64,000 nucleotides of DNA from Bagarius yarrelli (GCA_005784505.1 VCAZ01000046.1:2484001-2548000), one strand, 5' to 3'; positions 25,990 through 39,069 are shown, counted from the first letter of the stretch. Translations and numbers: made by a program. Notes: generated from the sequence alone by a model not told the origin.

Positions 25990-26548
25990 CAGCTGCAATA
26001 ACTCCTGATTGAGTACTTTATGACAAGTGCATTCTGATATATAAAAATAATATAAGAATCATGTACTGAAAGGTTTTACTGCTCATCTCATACTCTTACG
26101 ACTGCTTAAACAACGAATGTTATAGAAGCTCTTTTGATAGATTTAAACATTCATATTCCATTCATATTCCACTCATATTCTTTCATCCTCAGTCAACATC
26201 CTTAGTCAACAACAAGCAAAAGGAAAGAGATAAGAACAGGGGCAAGAAAGAGAGAAAATGTATAAAAAGATCTACTGACAATATGTCTTGTGTGATCAAA
26301 ATGCAACATTTTTCTCATAGTTTGATAATGTATGCTGAGCTGAAATTGACTCGCTCAGCAATCAGGACCTCCCACTCTTACATTTTTTGCACAAAGAATT
26401 ACCTTAAGCTGGTAAAGGAGGACATGCTGAAAGCTTCCACTACCTCTATCAGGTACAATATCACTGATGATGCACTGTGGCATGAATAAAGAGCAATCAG
26501 AGACTGAAAAAAATATTTAATTAGGTCCAGATTATATTAGACCCTGTT
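25990..26548. other. Intronic duplicated segment, copy B
   Basis: Partner of copy A, with cores at 25990-26031, 26321-26374, 26448-26493 and 26526-26548. By hand count, identities with A are 35/42, 47/54, 41/46 and 21/23, all ungapped. Its stem (26333-26340 with 26353-26360) has the same 12-nt loop length. The spacing between cores is shorter than in A. The open frame across part of it is a coincidence. Confidence 0.7.
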
Positions 26549-26559
26549 TGATCATTGAT

Positions 26560-28440
26560 CACAGAGAATTCTGCACCGAACATACACGCTGAAGAGCGAG
26601 TAGCAGTTGGTGCATAAAACTTGCAGACAATTTTCTTTAGATGTTATATGTCGCCAGAGCAAGAAAAATAAGAGAACTATATAATAAATTTTAAGAGGTT
26701 GTCAGCAGGCCATTGTAGGTCCACCTCTATGTTCACAATAATGAGAAGAATGGCTTGCCTCTGGGAGTCGGTGTTATGTGTTAGCCATAAATCATTCACA
26801 AGTCACATGATCTGGGTAACTAATGCACTTGTTCTAGAAAGCCAAGCTTTCTGTTTTATTTTATAGAAGGCAATCCAACGCTCCGGTGCACCATGCATGA
26901 TTTAAGAATAGAAATAAAAATAAAACTATCAAGACTGGTTAAAATATATTCATTCAACATTTTACATCTACAGCATATTACTGGTAAAATAATATGGAAC
27001 AATGGAAGTGGAGAAACTGGACCAAATCTAGGGCATCTTAATTTACAAAGTATTGATAACCATATAACATTATATAAAACAATAAATTAATTAAATAAAA
27101 AAGCACAGACTGAACCACTGAAATGTGCCCAGATTCTAAAAATATATAATGCTAACATCAACTTCCAATGATTTTTTGCCTTAGACGTCAAAGCATTGAG
27201 GTAAAATGGGAATGTCACAGTCACACGCGCTTACCGGTCACAATTGAACAAGTTACACGTACCTGAGGCTTATTCCAGAAGATCACATTCACACACTATT
27301 TTATCCATTCACTCACCTCAGTTAGGGGTCTGGTCTCGTCACAGAAGAAAGAAGGACTCATTAGTGTATCTCCGTGGTTTCCTGGCATGTTCCAAGTTCC
27401 TTAGGCACTGAGGCTTTGTAAAGACTACCAGCTCTGTGGTTCCATGGTATATTCCAAGTTCCTTAGATTCCAAAGCTTGTAAAGACTACCACGCTTCCGG
27501 CATTTAAAAGTAATATTTTCAAGGGATTTTTCTGTTCTTATTTTCCTGTGTTTCTCTAAGCTCTAAGTGAGTTACCAAGACTTTAACTTTGTTTAAATTG
27601 CCTTCTTATTTCAATCCACTGTTTGATTATAACAGTTCTCTGTCTTAGTCTACTTCCTGTTACAGTTAATAAGAGGCACAATGGCCAATAACGGTTTGCA
27701 GCACCGACAGTTCTGTAACTGTTCTCTACAGTACATGTAAAGTTTTGTGTGCTATCTAATTGCATTACAAATAGACAGATGGTACAGTACTAGTACTATA
27801 TGTCTGATGTAAAAATAAAAATGAATGTCAAAATTTTTTATAGCAACAAATAAAAAATAATGACATATAAATGTAATATCTTTCTTAAGTTTAATTGTAT
27901 AACCTTACACAATGGGTAACAATTGGTAGTCATAATCAAGCTGCAGCAGGTTGTGGTGCAGGAAGCAGAGCTGCCCAGCATGCTCTCCAGTGAGCTTGTT
28001 TCTTCTCTTGTCATAACTGAAGACAGGCTCAGTAGGGACTGATGGATGCTCATCAGAACAACATAGCGCATTAAAAAATGTAATTATTTAATCAGCAAAA
28101 CCGTTTTTTAAAATAACAGATAGCGATGTTAAAAAAACCCCTAATATCAGCGCTGATAATTAGTCAGGATGATAATCGGCCGCCCCTACAGAGTACCTCC
28201 TCCTTTTTTACCCATTTCCTTTGTCAATTTTAAATGTTTATTATTCACATAGTCCAGATTTTTGTTGCTACTGTTGTATTTTTCTCATTGACTTGCATGC
28301 ATATGTTATAATTACAGTACATAACACTATCAGCTCTTACTTTAATATTATGGCTGTATACCTCTGAGCTGAGGTTATACACTTGTAGAAATGAATAAAC
28401 AGTAACTTCTTTCCACTCAATCTATAAATATAAACCTGTA
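26560..28440 (+). other. Intronic stretch, mostly unassigned
   Basis: A ~70-bp imperfect direct repeat lies near 27375-27490 (gtggtttcctggcatgttcc and gtggttccatggtatattcc, each followed by aagttccttag). A possible hAT-type repeat edge (gataatcggccgcccctac) lies near 28170. Otherwise AT-rich with nothing recognised. Confidence 0.45.
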
Positions 28441-28448
28441 TATCATTA

Positions 28449-28915
28449 CACTGTAAAACCTTATGTTGTCTTCACTTAAATTATCAAGTTATCTTGAGTA
28501 ATGATTTGAGTTTTGGACTAATAACTCAAAAACAATAAGTTATTGTTACTTATTAACCTCCGAAAATATGAAAATAAAATTTTTATAAACTCAAAGTGTC
28601 ATAAACTCAAAATTAGCCGGTCTTCCTTTAAGTCATTACACATACAAAAGAACTAGTGTGCTGAGTTGTGGATTATTTATTTCATAAGGTGGAGCTTGTC
28701 TCGCCTGTTACTGTGAAAGAGAGGACAGGTTTTTATCACGTTTTTTCATCACGAGTTAAATGAACGTGAAAGTTTAAGTACATTATACAAACACTACGTT
28801 AGATAAACTTGAAAGTTTCAGTCCAGTCTATATTAGCACAAAGTAATGTGAAGGAGGGAAGGGGTTTACTCGATAAATTAAGTTTATTCAACTTATTAAG
28901 GTTGTAGCATTCAGG
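28449..28915. repeat. Possible non-autonomous DNA transposon with TTAA/AACTT-rich body
   Basis: Starts cactgtaaaaccttatgttg with repeated 'aactta'/'taagtt' words and returns to taagtttattcaacttatta near 28880. The start matches a fish repeat type beginning CACTGTAAAA. The expected mirrored end is not visible. Confidence 0.4.
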
Positions 28916-30196
28916 GCCATGTGGGTTATTAAAGATAATTTAAGCCAGCAAGGGGAATTTTTGTAAAAGCGATCCATTCAGATTAATCCGTTCAGTCTTT
29001 ACTTTATTGTGTCATCTAAGAATAACTCAGCTTCGTTTGTTTGCCTGCATTTACGTTTTATGTCCGATAGGCTCCCGTCTCTACTGACGCATCCATTTCT
29101 AAATAAAAAAAGGATTTTTTGCTTTCCAAAATGTGGAGAACGCTATACATTTGCCTAGTTTTTTTTTTTTTACTGATGTTCAGAACTGTGGACTGATTTT
29201 TTCCAACAGCTTTACAACACTAATTCATTTCAGTGGTACAGACGCATTAAAACGGCTTATAAAATATATTTCATAATACTATTTTTTATCACTCTTGGAA
29301 TGTATCTGTCATATGTACCCATTATAGCCCTGGTTTATAGCATCTGTACAAAACCACAATGTAATAACTCATTTATTATTTATTATAACAAAAAAAAACC
29401 CCTCAGAAACACAGCTTTGTCAGAAATAACTACACAACATAGATGGGTATAAAACTGGATATTGTGTATTACAGAACGTTAATGAAACCTGATATTGTAA
29501 TGATACATTTATCCCGACTGAGAAACACTTTCTTCCAGTGGAGTTGAATCAACTTCTCCATGCCCCAATACATTGTTCCACTCTAAGGCACTTAGCATTT
29601 CTAAATAAAGTTCAGTATAAAAGGTTCATCCAAAAATCAGAGTTTTTTGATCAGACATACTGATGGCCATGTTATTGGAGAAACTGTCAGTAAGGAATTG
29701 CCTAAATCTCAAATGTTTTATATTGTAATGGAACACAAACCGTTTCAAATAAAACTATTTTTCCATATTCATTTTCCATATTCATTTGCATATTGTTGTG
29801 CTGATATACATATCAGCAGAGCTATTCTTTCTAAAGTCAAAAGGTGATCGCTTACTATGCACATTTCATTGTGTAAAGTTTTGAAAAAAGGAGTACCTGA
29901 ACGGGCTGCTTCAACGAAGCAGAAATCCAATTACACTTACAATAAACCAGATTGTACTACAAACAGTGACCAAATCCCATTCTACTATCCTTGTATTATT
30001 CAGAAACTAGTCTGAATACACATGGCAATAGAAGTAAATCAGTCACAGAATCACAAATAAAAGGTGCATGGTGGTGTACAGGCAGTTACTAATTCTGCAG
30101 AGATTTGCATATTCATGTAGATGTCCTCCAGGATCACTGGTGTCATCCCACTGTCCAGAAACATGCAGCTAGGCAGACTGGTTAAGCTTGTAAACT

Positions 30197-30223
30197 TGTG
30201 TGTGTGTGTGTGTGTGTGTGTGT
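30197..30223. repeat. (TG)n microsatellite
   Basis: An uninterrupted TG run of about 13 units. Confidence 0.95.
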
Positions 30224-30640
30224 CTTGTGCAATGTGATAGATTGTTTTACAATAGGTTAGTGCTATGACCAAGAATTTATATCACAGTATTTTTTTAAAT
30301 TATACCAATTCAAAGGTATATGTCGGTATTATCTTCATGCATGACTGGGTATTAACCAAATTCTACTGACTGAGAGCAGAACTACTGCAGGAGTTTGACT
30401 TAGAATTCCATATTTTACTGTCATGATGAGTGAATATTGTAGAGAAATTCCACACTTGTATTAATACAGCTTTCCAAGGCCCTAAAAATAATTGTGTTAA
30501 AAACTGACTGTTTTTAACAACTGAATGCAGTGGTAACTTGTATGCATAATATTTAAACAGATAAATAGAAAAGGTGTGAAATTTGCATTAATAATAATAT
30601 ATTTGCACATCCTATAGATGTCTATTTATTTATTTATTTG

Positions 30641-30712
30641 TTATAACATAATTTCTTTATTAAATCTAAAGTGTCTGTACACTTTAGATTTAATATATAA
30701 ATCATGTTATAA
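30641..30712. other. Long near-perfect hairpin (34-bp arms, 4-nt loop)
   Basis: Left arm 30641-30674 and right arm 30679-30712 are reverse complements except for a few positions. The inner 17 bp (tattaaatctaaagtgt and its complement) are perfect, with ctgt as the loop. The arms are AT-rich. It could be a small palindromic transposon, a cruciform site or a transcribed hairpin. Confidence 0.85.
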
Positions 30713-31412
30713 TTCTAACATTATTTCCTAACAAATAGGCAGCATATAAAATATTATGTGAACAATTATATACTGAAGTGATTAGAAAACTGTCCAAACG
30801 GTATCTGCCTCGAGAGATTCTTGAGGTATGAAGGATTGTAAGACGGTGCTCTAAAGTCTAACATTGCAATGCATGCTGTTGCATGTCTGACAGACCCCCG
30901 TGCTCCACAAAGTACACTCTCCGACAAATATTGCTTTTAGTTTGACACTCATTTCATGAATTCTAAATTCGCTATTGTTTCAGTTTTGAAACTTTCAGAG
31001 CAGTTTTGAAACTTTCCATCTGATTATGGCAGCGAATATTACGCCATCAGAGGAAGTATAGCACAAGTCTTTACAGAATGCGGGTGGGATGGTCAGCATG
31101 AATGCTGCACAACAAACGTTCTGAATCAATAAGGGACGCTATTTAATCCCCTAATTTTATGGCTATTTTGAGAGAGGGGATTTACGCTGCACTGCATTCT
31201 GAATGTTTTTAACTAACATGTTTAAATGACATTAATTGTTAACATTTGGAGAGTAGTGGATATTATATCAACCAGGAAAGAAAACACTGATCACGCTAAA
31301 GCAGGTACTGAGGGTAAATTATAGATGTAGGGAAACTGTGCACGGTGGTGGGTTGCCTTAAACTCTTTGTATACAGTTAGCATTTTCTTCCTGTGCTTCA
31401 GGAGTTTATTCT

Positions 31413-31432
31413 ATGTGTGTGTGTGTGTGTGC
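31413..31432. repeat. (TG)n microsatellite
   Basis: A short TG run of about 10 units. Confidence 0.9.
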
Positions 31433-32944
31433 CTTACATAGCAGAAATGCAAAGTTCCCTGAGATAGACTCCAGTCTCTGTTACAAGCCTTAATGGTCAA
31501 TTGCAAAGATCTTATACTTTTGTGGTAATGGTTCACATTCCAAGTGTGTCATTAGTGTGAACAGATCTCTGCCCTCAATCAACCTACATGTGCATGTTTT
31601 TCAAATCAATAATGTCATGCGTTATATCTTCATTTCTTCTGAACAACATAAAAGCTTAATATTGCAGTGGCAATCAAATACGTTTATGAGTTTTTCAGAG
31701 ATGCTTTAGAGGTGGTCTGAGTTATGCCCAAAAGGTCAGATGTCTATCTTTTGCTGTTTGACATTTTCTTTTTTTTATCACTCTTGTCACTTTTTATGCA
31801 TTTTAAAGGTTTAACAATCCGAAAGAAAACAGGAGGACAGGAAGAATAACCTGCATGTGGAAAAATATTCTTCTTTTAAGTAGTATTTATTATTTACACC
31901 AAACACCCTGGCATTTTCAGCTAAAAAATGCCTTTTTTTCTCCATATGATCATACTTTCCAATCCTGATGGGTTACACTGTGGATGCCTTTAGATGGCAG
32001 CGAATACTCCCCAGTTTTATTGCATCCTGATTGTTCTAAAATTTGATGGTCCTAAGCTTTGTCTGCCAGCCAGCAGAATTAATGTGTCCGTGGGCTCATG
32101 CTCTGAAGTATCGCTCGGCCCTAATGATCGCTAGTGCATGCTTCTTTGGATGCTGTTCAAAAAGAATGCAAGAAAGCAACAGCAAATCTGGGGCAAGCTT
32201 ACACGAGAAATCTTTTTCTTTTTTGCAGCCAAGTTTCTCACTCTGTCAAAATCCTGTTTCATTTTAAGGGATATTGGAATCAGCCTGAAGATAGTGTCAT
32301 TTAATTGAGAGGAAGTAAGAAACAGCGTCACTGTTTTTATATGGCAAAACCAAATGTTGTGTAATAAAGCAAACTAAAACTTCAAGGATGTGCATATATA
32401 AAAAATGAAGTTAATAATCGATTATAGCAAAATTAAAAGAAGCTTTCATCCAGGAGAGATCCTGTAGTTCTTGTACATGCAGTACAGATGAAAGTGATTT
32501 ATTGTTGTGCTCCTTTAACTTTGTCTTAAGGCATCATATTCTCTTTTCTGCTTCATGTGTTTGCTTTCCTTTTAAAAGACATGGCATTAACATCAGCACC
32601 CAAAGGCATGAAAGGTTGTCCATATATTTAATAAGGTTAACACACAAAATACTTAAAGAAGGCAGCAATTTTTCTCAGTTTGCACTGCATCTTGTATTAT
32701 AAAGCTAAAAAATATTACAAGACTCATCATTCATTTAAGGAAAAGATTTAGTAAAGGTAACAGTAAACAGAATGATTTACTGTGTTTAGAATGCTCAGTG
32801 ATTTTTATCCCTTCTTTTTTTCCCTTCAATTACAGATAATTGTGTATTGACAAATCTGTTCACTTTATGCTTTTTTTTTTTTATTGATTGTGTGCTTGTG
32901 TCTTTATTTTAAAATGCTACAATCCTCAACTGGATTGTAAAACT

Positions 32945-32981
32945 GGAGAGAGAGAGAGATAGAGAGAGAGATAGAGAGAGG
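32945..32981. repeat. (GA)n/(GATAGA)n microsatellite
   Basis: GA repeats broken by 'gata' steps, directly adjoining the tRNA-like SINE fragment at 32982. Confidence 0.9.
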
Positions 32982-33062
32982 TTCGAACTTGGAACATGGA
33001 AGCGACGAAGCGCACCCCATGTGGGTACCGGCGCCATAGCCCACTACACCACAGCCTTCTGA
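32982..33062 (-). repeat. tRNA-like SINE head of a second family
   Basis: On the minus strand it reads ctgtggtgtagtgggctatg (A-box-like) through a GC-rich spacer to ccaagttcgaacc (B-box-like). The order and spacing are tRNA-like but no cloverleaf closes, so it is a SINE head rather than a tRNA gene. Confidence 0.65.
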
Positions 33063-34469
33063 GACATTTATTAACCAAAGCACTAGTAAAGGGACTGGAG
33101 TTTAGAGTTGTTGCAGATTTAATAAGACAAACTATGGAGCTGATACAGAGCAAAAGAAAATATTATTTTGAATCACCAAATGCATCCCAATAACCTGCGT
33201 AAAAATAGAACAGAAAGGTTAACACTTTGAAAGGCTGTAAAATTAGATTTTGTGGGGTCTATTAGGCTGTTATGGTTTTGTCCTGTCTCAACAAATGCTT
33301 CTAGTCAAACGTCACTTCTCTTTTAGTTTGTATAGTGATATAGGGTGAAACAGAGCTGCAGTATGTAGCCGTCTTATGGCTTCAGCGTGTGGATTCTTCT
33401 TAGCACCCATCCCAGTAGCAGATTAGTTACTCTATTAGCTACTCTAAATCACAGCATATTTCTTTGCCTAGATAAGAATGGATCTTTTAAATTTGATATT
33501 ATGTCGGTCTTAGGCCACATAATAAAATGTCCATAGCTTCAAAATGGTCAAAATCAAGCAAATGTGTCACGAAATTTGGGCACGGTGTAATTTTCCATTC
33601 AATCTGTGTAAGCTTTATGTGTATTTTATGGTGTTGTTTACCAGTGGATAAACAAGACATCTTTTTGAGCAAGATAAGCAGAGATGTTGAGCGCAAAGAT
33701 CGGATCAGGCATGCTTTTATTGAAGAAATCTGTCCAGACATGTCAGAAGTGTAATGTCTCTTCAGAGGATTTTACCCACAGGAACATATGCTTATGTGAT
33801 TTTAACACTACACAAGCAGATTAGTGGATGTATTTGGATGGTGACTTAGTCTGTCTTTGGAGGGGGAAATAACACAAGGCATTATTTACCAATGCTGTTT
33901 TTTACCTACACGTCCGAGGTTTGTGGTGAATTGCTCAGATTAGTATGGTGCAAAGCCTTAAAACTGCATCATTTAACTAAGGTATCCATTGCAAACCTGT
34001 AATAAACATAGGACATTGATTTTTTATTTCACTTTTTCCAGGCCAAAAACTGGGCAAACAGCTTCTGTGTGCATTACAAATTCTTTACAACTGGGTTTAA
34101 AAAGGTCTCCCAATTTTTTTTTAATATTTGGAGCTCACTGCATATTTTATGAAGTGTTAAGCACTGAGCATTAAGGAGAACGATCGTATTGCATTAGCTA
34201 ATTTTATGATCCCCTGGCTGACCAAAAAATAGACAAATTTGTAACTTGTCCTTGCAGCTGATAGTAATGACCCAGGCATTCTGGACCCAGGTAAAAAAGC
34301 TTCCACCAATTCAGGTCGCTGTACTAGCAACACTGGACACACAAAATGAAGGAAATACCAGGAGCGATAATATTATTAAATTTAAAAGGGGGAAAAAGGG
34401 GGTTCTCGGACAAAAAAGGTTGGGAACAACTGCTCTTCCTGCCTGGGAAAAATATTTTGTTATTTCTAC

Positions 34470-34800
34470 AATCTGATTTCTGGAAAAGTTGGGACTTTAA
34501 TAAAAAGAAAACTAAATGACTTAAAATCACATAAGCCAATATTTTATTCACGACAGAACATAAATAACATAAATGTTTAAAGAGAGACATTTTACACTTC
34601 TATACACTAAATAAGCTTATTTTAAATTTGATGCCTGCTACAGTTCTCAAAAAAGTTAGCACTGGAAGGACTGGAAAAGCAATAAATTTTAAAAACATTC
34701 AGCAACTAATTAAGAATTATTGCATAAATAATAAAACTACATAAATAAGCACAAATTAATTACAGGTGATTGTGTTATAATTTGTAAAACAGATCTGGAA
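34470..34800. repeat. Degraded fish interspersed repeat (DNA-transposon type)
   Basis: Contains tttctggaaaagttgggact and, about 140 bp on, aaatttgatgcctgctacag followed by ttctcaaaaaagtt, the signature of a common fish repeat (from memory). Much of the rest is AT-rich decay. Confidence 0.5.
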
Positions 34801-34901
34801 AAAAAACAGTTACTTTTTAGTTAAAGAAGTATTTTTCATCTAGTTTAGTAAGAAGCCGAACCCAGGCAGAAATGCATCGCAACTCCGCACTGCCGTACAC
34901 A

Positions 34902-35320
34902 GTGCAAGTCAAGTCACCTCTATTTATATAGCACTTTTTAACAGTGAAGATTGTGTCAAAGCCGCTTTTCAAAATCAAATAAGAGAAAACAGTCAACACT
35001 TACTAAAAAAACCCAGTTCAGTTAAATTAATATCTATAAATTAAGTCCCCAACAAGGCAAGCCACAGCGACAGGGGCAAGAAACTCCATCAGTGACAAAA
35101 TGGAGAAAAAACCTCAGAAGACACCAGGCTCAGTCAGGGGGTCAGTTCTTTTCTGACACACACAAGCCAGCAGGTTATTTAATGCTGCAGCAAAATTTCC
35201 GTAATTTTGACTCGATGACCATCTAGAGGACAAATGTTTCCACCAACTGATCCACTAACTGGGCTGGAGACAGACTAGATCTGGTGGCGTCGGTGAACTC
35301 GGAATACGAAAGAAACAGAT
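34902..35320 (-). mobile_element. L2/CR1-like LINE 3' end
   Basis: The reverse complement of a LINE 3' terminus (aagtcaagtcacctctattt, then atatagcactttttaac) followed by the same 3' region as at 13.3 kb (actccatcagtgacaaaatg) and more 3' sequence ending in ctagatctggtggcgtcggt. No coding part. Confidence 0.8.
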
Positions 35321-36600
35321 TTATGTTTCAGATTTATGTAGATGTGTGTTATTAATGACATTGCAATTCATCTACACTTCTGCCTCTTATAAGACTATTA
35401 AATTACACCAGAACACACAATTGGAGGAAGCTGGGAAAGCGTTAAAAGCTATATTGTAACCATACAGTACATGAATATAAACAAAATAAAATAATAAAAT
35501 AATTCTCAATAATTCAATGCAAGGTGAAGCTCATAGTAGGACAGTGTTTTTTCTGTTTCAGTCCTTTGTGTCTTTAGAACATTTGACCCCATGCGAACTA
35601 TCTGTATTCAACTCTTAAACCCTTTTAACCTTTACTCTCTAAAGAGCTTATCAGTCAGTCTTTCAAGGAACTTTATATCTTCGATACGATCAACTCATTT
35701 ATTCAGTTATGGCTAGCAGCCAGCTTGGACTTTAATCAAAATGTTTGCTCTGCTTGTGATGTGATGTTAATCGAATCATATTTGTTGTCGGAAAACAGTT
35801 CTGTCTTCTTTTCTATTATTTCAAATGATGATGTTTGTCATTCGTAGCGTTCTCGCAGTTTCTGTTTAGGCTGCTTTGCTATAACTGTGCAAATAAACAA
35901 GAATTTGCCATTGTTATTCTTTCACGGTACCAGAGCAATGCTTTTTTAAAATGAGAACTTAACTCTTTATAACGTACAGCCAGCTGAAAAAATGGCACTA
36001 TAAAATAAGAAGGCAGCCAAGGACGGCAATACTTCTATTTTGTAATGTGTCTGGTGGAGAGATGCAAGTGCTGTTTTTGGTACAGTAATATAGTGTCACA
36101 CATCAGGAGTGGGCTAAAGACAGTGGAAGCAAATATTGTTTCTGGAAAAAGGGGGTTTTACCCTGTCAATTACTGTAAGCACATCATGTGTAAGCAGGTG
36201 CTGAATAGTGAGCTTTTGGGAAGCAGTTATTAGCTTGATATTTTCATAAAGGAGCAGAGTAATAAAGGTTGGAAGCACAGTTGTCTAGAATGACTAATGT
36301 ATGTCAGATCATCATATTATCCCTTTACTGAAACTAGGAGACCCAAACACTGTTCCAGCTTGACTGTTTAAAGACATGGTTTTTAAGGTTTGTGTAAAAA
36401 ACAACGTGAGTACTGACTAATTCCAACCTCACCTAAACCGGAATACCAAATGTGCTCCTAAACCTTCTCACCTGACATAAATGCCTAATGCCCATTAAAT
36501 GCCCAATAAATAAATGCCCAATAAATGGGAATATTCTAGTAAAGAATAATGTAATGTAAGACTTTCTAGACAAATGCTTGCTTCCAACTTTGTGGCAACA
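35320..36600 (+). other. Intronic stretch, nothing recognised
   Basis: AT-rich unique sequence; a short 'tgcccaataaa' duplication lies near 36490-36530. Confidence 0.5.
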
Positions 36601-36619
36601 CTCGTGGGCGTGTGCTGGT

Positions 36620-36791
36620 AGGGAAGTGGTATCGCAGGGTTTAAGGTGTTGGACTGCTAATTGGAAGATTGGAGTTAAATTTTCAGCCACACCAAGCTAC
36701 CCCTGCTGGGTCCCTGAGCAAGGCCCCTGACCCCTAATTGCTCAGTTGTATAAAATAGATCACTCTGGATAAGGGTGACTGTAAATGTAAA
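36620..36791 (+). repeat. tRNA-derived SINE, tail shortened
   Basis: The head ggaagtggtatcgcagggtt and core ccctgagcaaggcccctgac are intact. The B-box-like segment is degraded and the end is shortened to ggataagggtgactgtaaat. Confidence 0.88.
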
Positions 36792-37177
36792 AAGCCACAA
36801 ATGTAAATGTTTAATGTTTATGCTTGACAAACTTTTAATTATATAGTGTATTATGGCTTTATTTAATGCTATCGTTATTAGTTTTGTCACATAATAGTGA
36901 AAATGATCACAACATTCATCAGATTCCATTTAACAGGTTAAAAACAAAGCGCTTATGTAAACATTTTCTTTATTTTTCAGAGTAGGAAAGAAAGGTCTCA
37001 TTAATTTTTAACAGTAATTTGCATGTTTTATAAAATTTCAAATTCTAAAGACAAATCCTTAAAATGTTGTGGAGTAAATATGACACTTAGGAAACTTCCT
37101 CTGTCTTGCTAAATGTAGAGTATCAGTTAGGATGATTTTGGTCTCAGTATAACTGCGCTAATTTATTGACATTTTAT

Positions 37178-37376
37178 TTACATTTCTGGCATTTATATTC
37201 TATTATATATTTAGAGCATTTGGCAGATGCCCCTAACCAGAGCGACTTACATTTATCCCTTTTATAAATTCCTCTAGCCAGAGCAATTGAGGGTTAAGGG
37301 CCTTGCTCAGGAGGCCAACAGTGGTACTGTTGGTGCTGTTGGGAATTGTCCCCTAGTTAACCACTTTGCTACCACA
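37178..37376 (-). repeat. tRNA-derived SINE with internal tail duplication
   Basis: Tail motif catttggcagatgcccctaa, core and head are present. About 30 extra AT-rich bases near the tail separate two 'gcattt' motifs. Confidence 0.85.
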
Positions 37377-37379
37377 TAA

Positions 37380-37570
37380 TATAAAAGAATTAAAGATATA
37401 ATATAATTAATAAATATATAATATAACATGGTATGATATGATTAATATAATATAATATATATAATATATATAATTAAGATAATAATAAATATAAATGTGG
37501 TATGATTATAATATAATATAATATATATAATATTATCATATAAAATTATAAGATAAAATATTATTATATT
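37380..37570. repeat. AT-rich (TATAA)-type repeat between two SINE copies
   Basis: Irregular repeats of tataat/ataata units fill the space between two minus-strand SINE copies. A ~45-bp section (aataaatat...gattataatataatataata) recurs in altered form. Confidence 0.85.
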
Positions 37571-37725
37571 TCTGGCATGTGGCAATATGTTATTGATACA
37601 ACTGAGCAATTAGGTGTTAAGAGCCTTGATCAGGGGCCCAGTGGTGGTAACTTGGTGGTGCTGGGAATTAAACCCACAATCTTCTGGTTATCAGTCCAAC
37701 ACTATAATGCTGCACTACCACGTCC
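37569..37725 (-). repeat. tRNA-derived SINE, tail deleted
   Basis: Head (ggacgtggtagtgcagcatt) and core are clear. Most of the tail between 'tctggcatgtggca' and 'acaactgagcaatt' is missing. Confidence 0.85.
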
Positions 37726-38789
37726 CCCATTTAGAAATTAATTTTTTTTAATGTAGGACCTATTACAACTTTGGACAGAAGTTATACACATTATCATATA
37801 CACGCTTTTTTTTGCTACGAGGCAGAATTTTATCACAGCTTTCGCTGTTTCCATCAAGCTTATCTGTCTGAAAGTGCAACAACAGAGTCATCTCTTAGCC
37901 AAACCCCCTCTCATGAATACTGCATTTGTGATGTTGTGTGTGCATTTAAAATAAACCCTAGACAATTATGAGATTTTAGCATTAGCATTTTTATAAGGGG
38001 GGAAGGTGTCTCATCCTGACTCTGCTGTACATTTAACAAAGCTGCACAACCACCAACCTGATTGTGACAGCAAGCATTGAGCAGTGTTTTCTTACACGTG
38101 AGTCATGTGTCAGGTTTAGACAGGACGGGTTGAGGATGCCGTGCCGAAGACAAACACACCACTTTTCCGTCATCACTGAGCCTTTTCATCAGACTTTTTT
38201 TGAAATATTCTGTAGATGTTGACGTTTTGAGGCACCTTGTCCATCACAGAGTACAGTTTAGATGAATGCTATGTAGAAATGAAGAAATTTCTACTAGTAG
38301 TATTGGAAAGATAGCATTAGTGTCTACTTTACACACTGCTCTGTATTTGAATTCTTGATATATGAATAACTGAAATATTTGTCTGCTTTACAGGCCATAA
38401 TGTGCAACACAAAGCAGTTCATAATTGTACACACTTTCTTAAATGATTAAAAATTCTATCTAAATCTTTGGACTATGTTGCTTGTAGCAGAATAGTTTGA
38501 TCTAGTTAACAGAAGTCTAGGCTTTAAACTGAACATGCAAGTAGCCACTCATTATTTTAGTTACATTTTTTTGTTGTTTCTTTTGCTGATTATTTGCTGG
38601 TAAAGGCTGTATGGTATATTGTTCTGTGTTAGTTGTGAATACATGCTGATTTTGTAAAAGGTGTTACTCGGATTATATCTGTTGTGCTATTTTTTTGCTC
38701 TGTACTTTGAGTAAAACAGGACATGCTTTTTAAATTATTAAATAAACAGGTTGCCATTAGGTAAGACTGTTTTTTACCAGCAGCAGACA

Positions 38790-39069
38790 TAACCCCAAAA
38801 GACTTTGTAGCTGTAATTGCAGTGGAAGGTGGCTTTACAAAGTATTGATGCAGGGGGGCTGAATACAAATGCACACCACCTTTTTCAGATTTTTATTTGC
38901 TTAAAATTTTGAAAACCAGGTATCATTTTCGTTCCGCTTTACAATGATGTGCTACTATGTGTTGGTCTATTACATAAAATTTCAATTAAATACATTTAAA
39001 TTTGTGATTGTAAGGTGACAAAAGGTGAAAAAGTTTAAGGGGTGTGAATACTTTTTTAAGGCACTGTAT
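38790..39069 (+). mobile_element. Tc1-like transposon 3' end
   Basis: Starts with a remnant of the transposase C-terminus (ccaaaagactttgtagctgt) and continues through ctgaatacaaatgcacacca to the terminal sequence aggtgaaaaagtttaagggg, tgtgaatacttttttaaggc, actgta. It is one end of a Tc1/mariner element known widely in fishes; the other end and most of the transposase are absent. Confidence 0.8.

Larger units (their letters stand above)
28920..34460 (+). other. Intronic stretch with unique-looking blocks
   Basis: Besides the hairpin, microsatellites and SINE head listed separately, 30780-31200 and 31960-32320 are non-repetitive, moderately GC and rich in homeodomain-like words (gaattaatgtg, catttaattgag). 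They may be conserved non-coding elements. No coding content found. Confidence 0.4.

Noticed and set aside
26283..26489. 68-residue open frame over duplicated segment copy B
   Set aside because: Copy A does not preserve the frame and the substitutions show no codon pattern.
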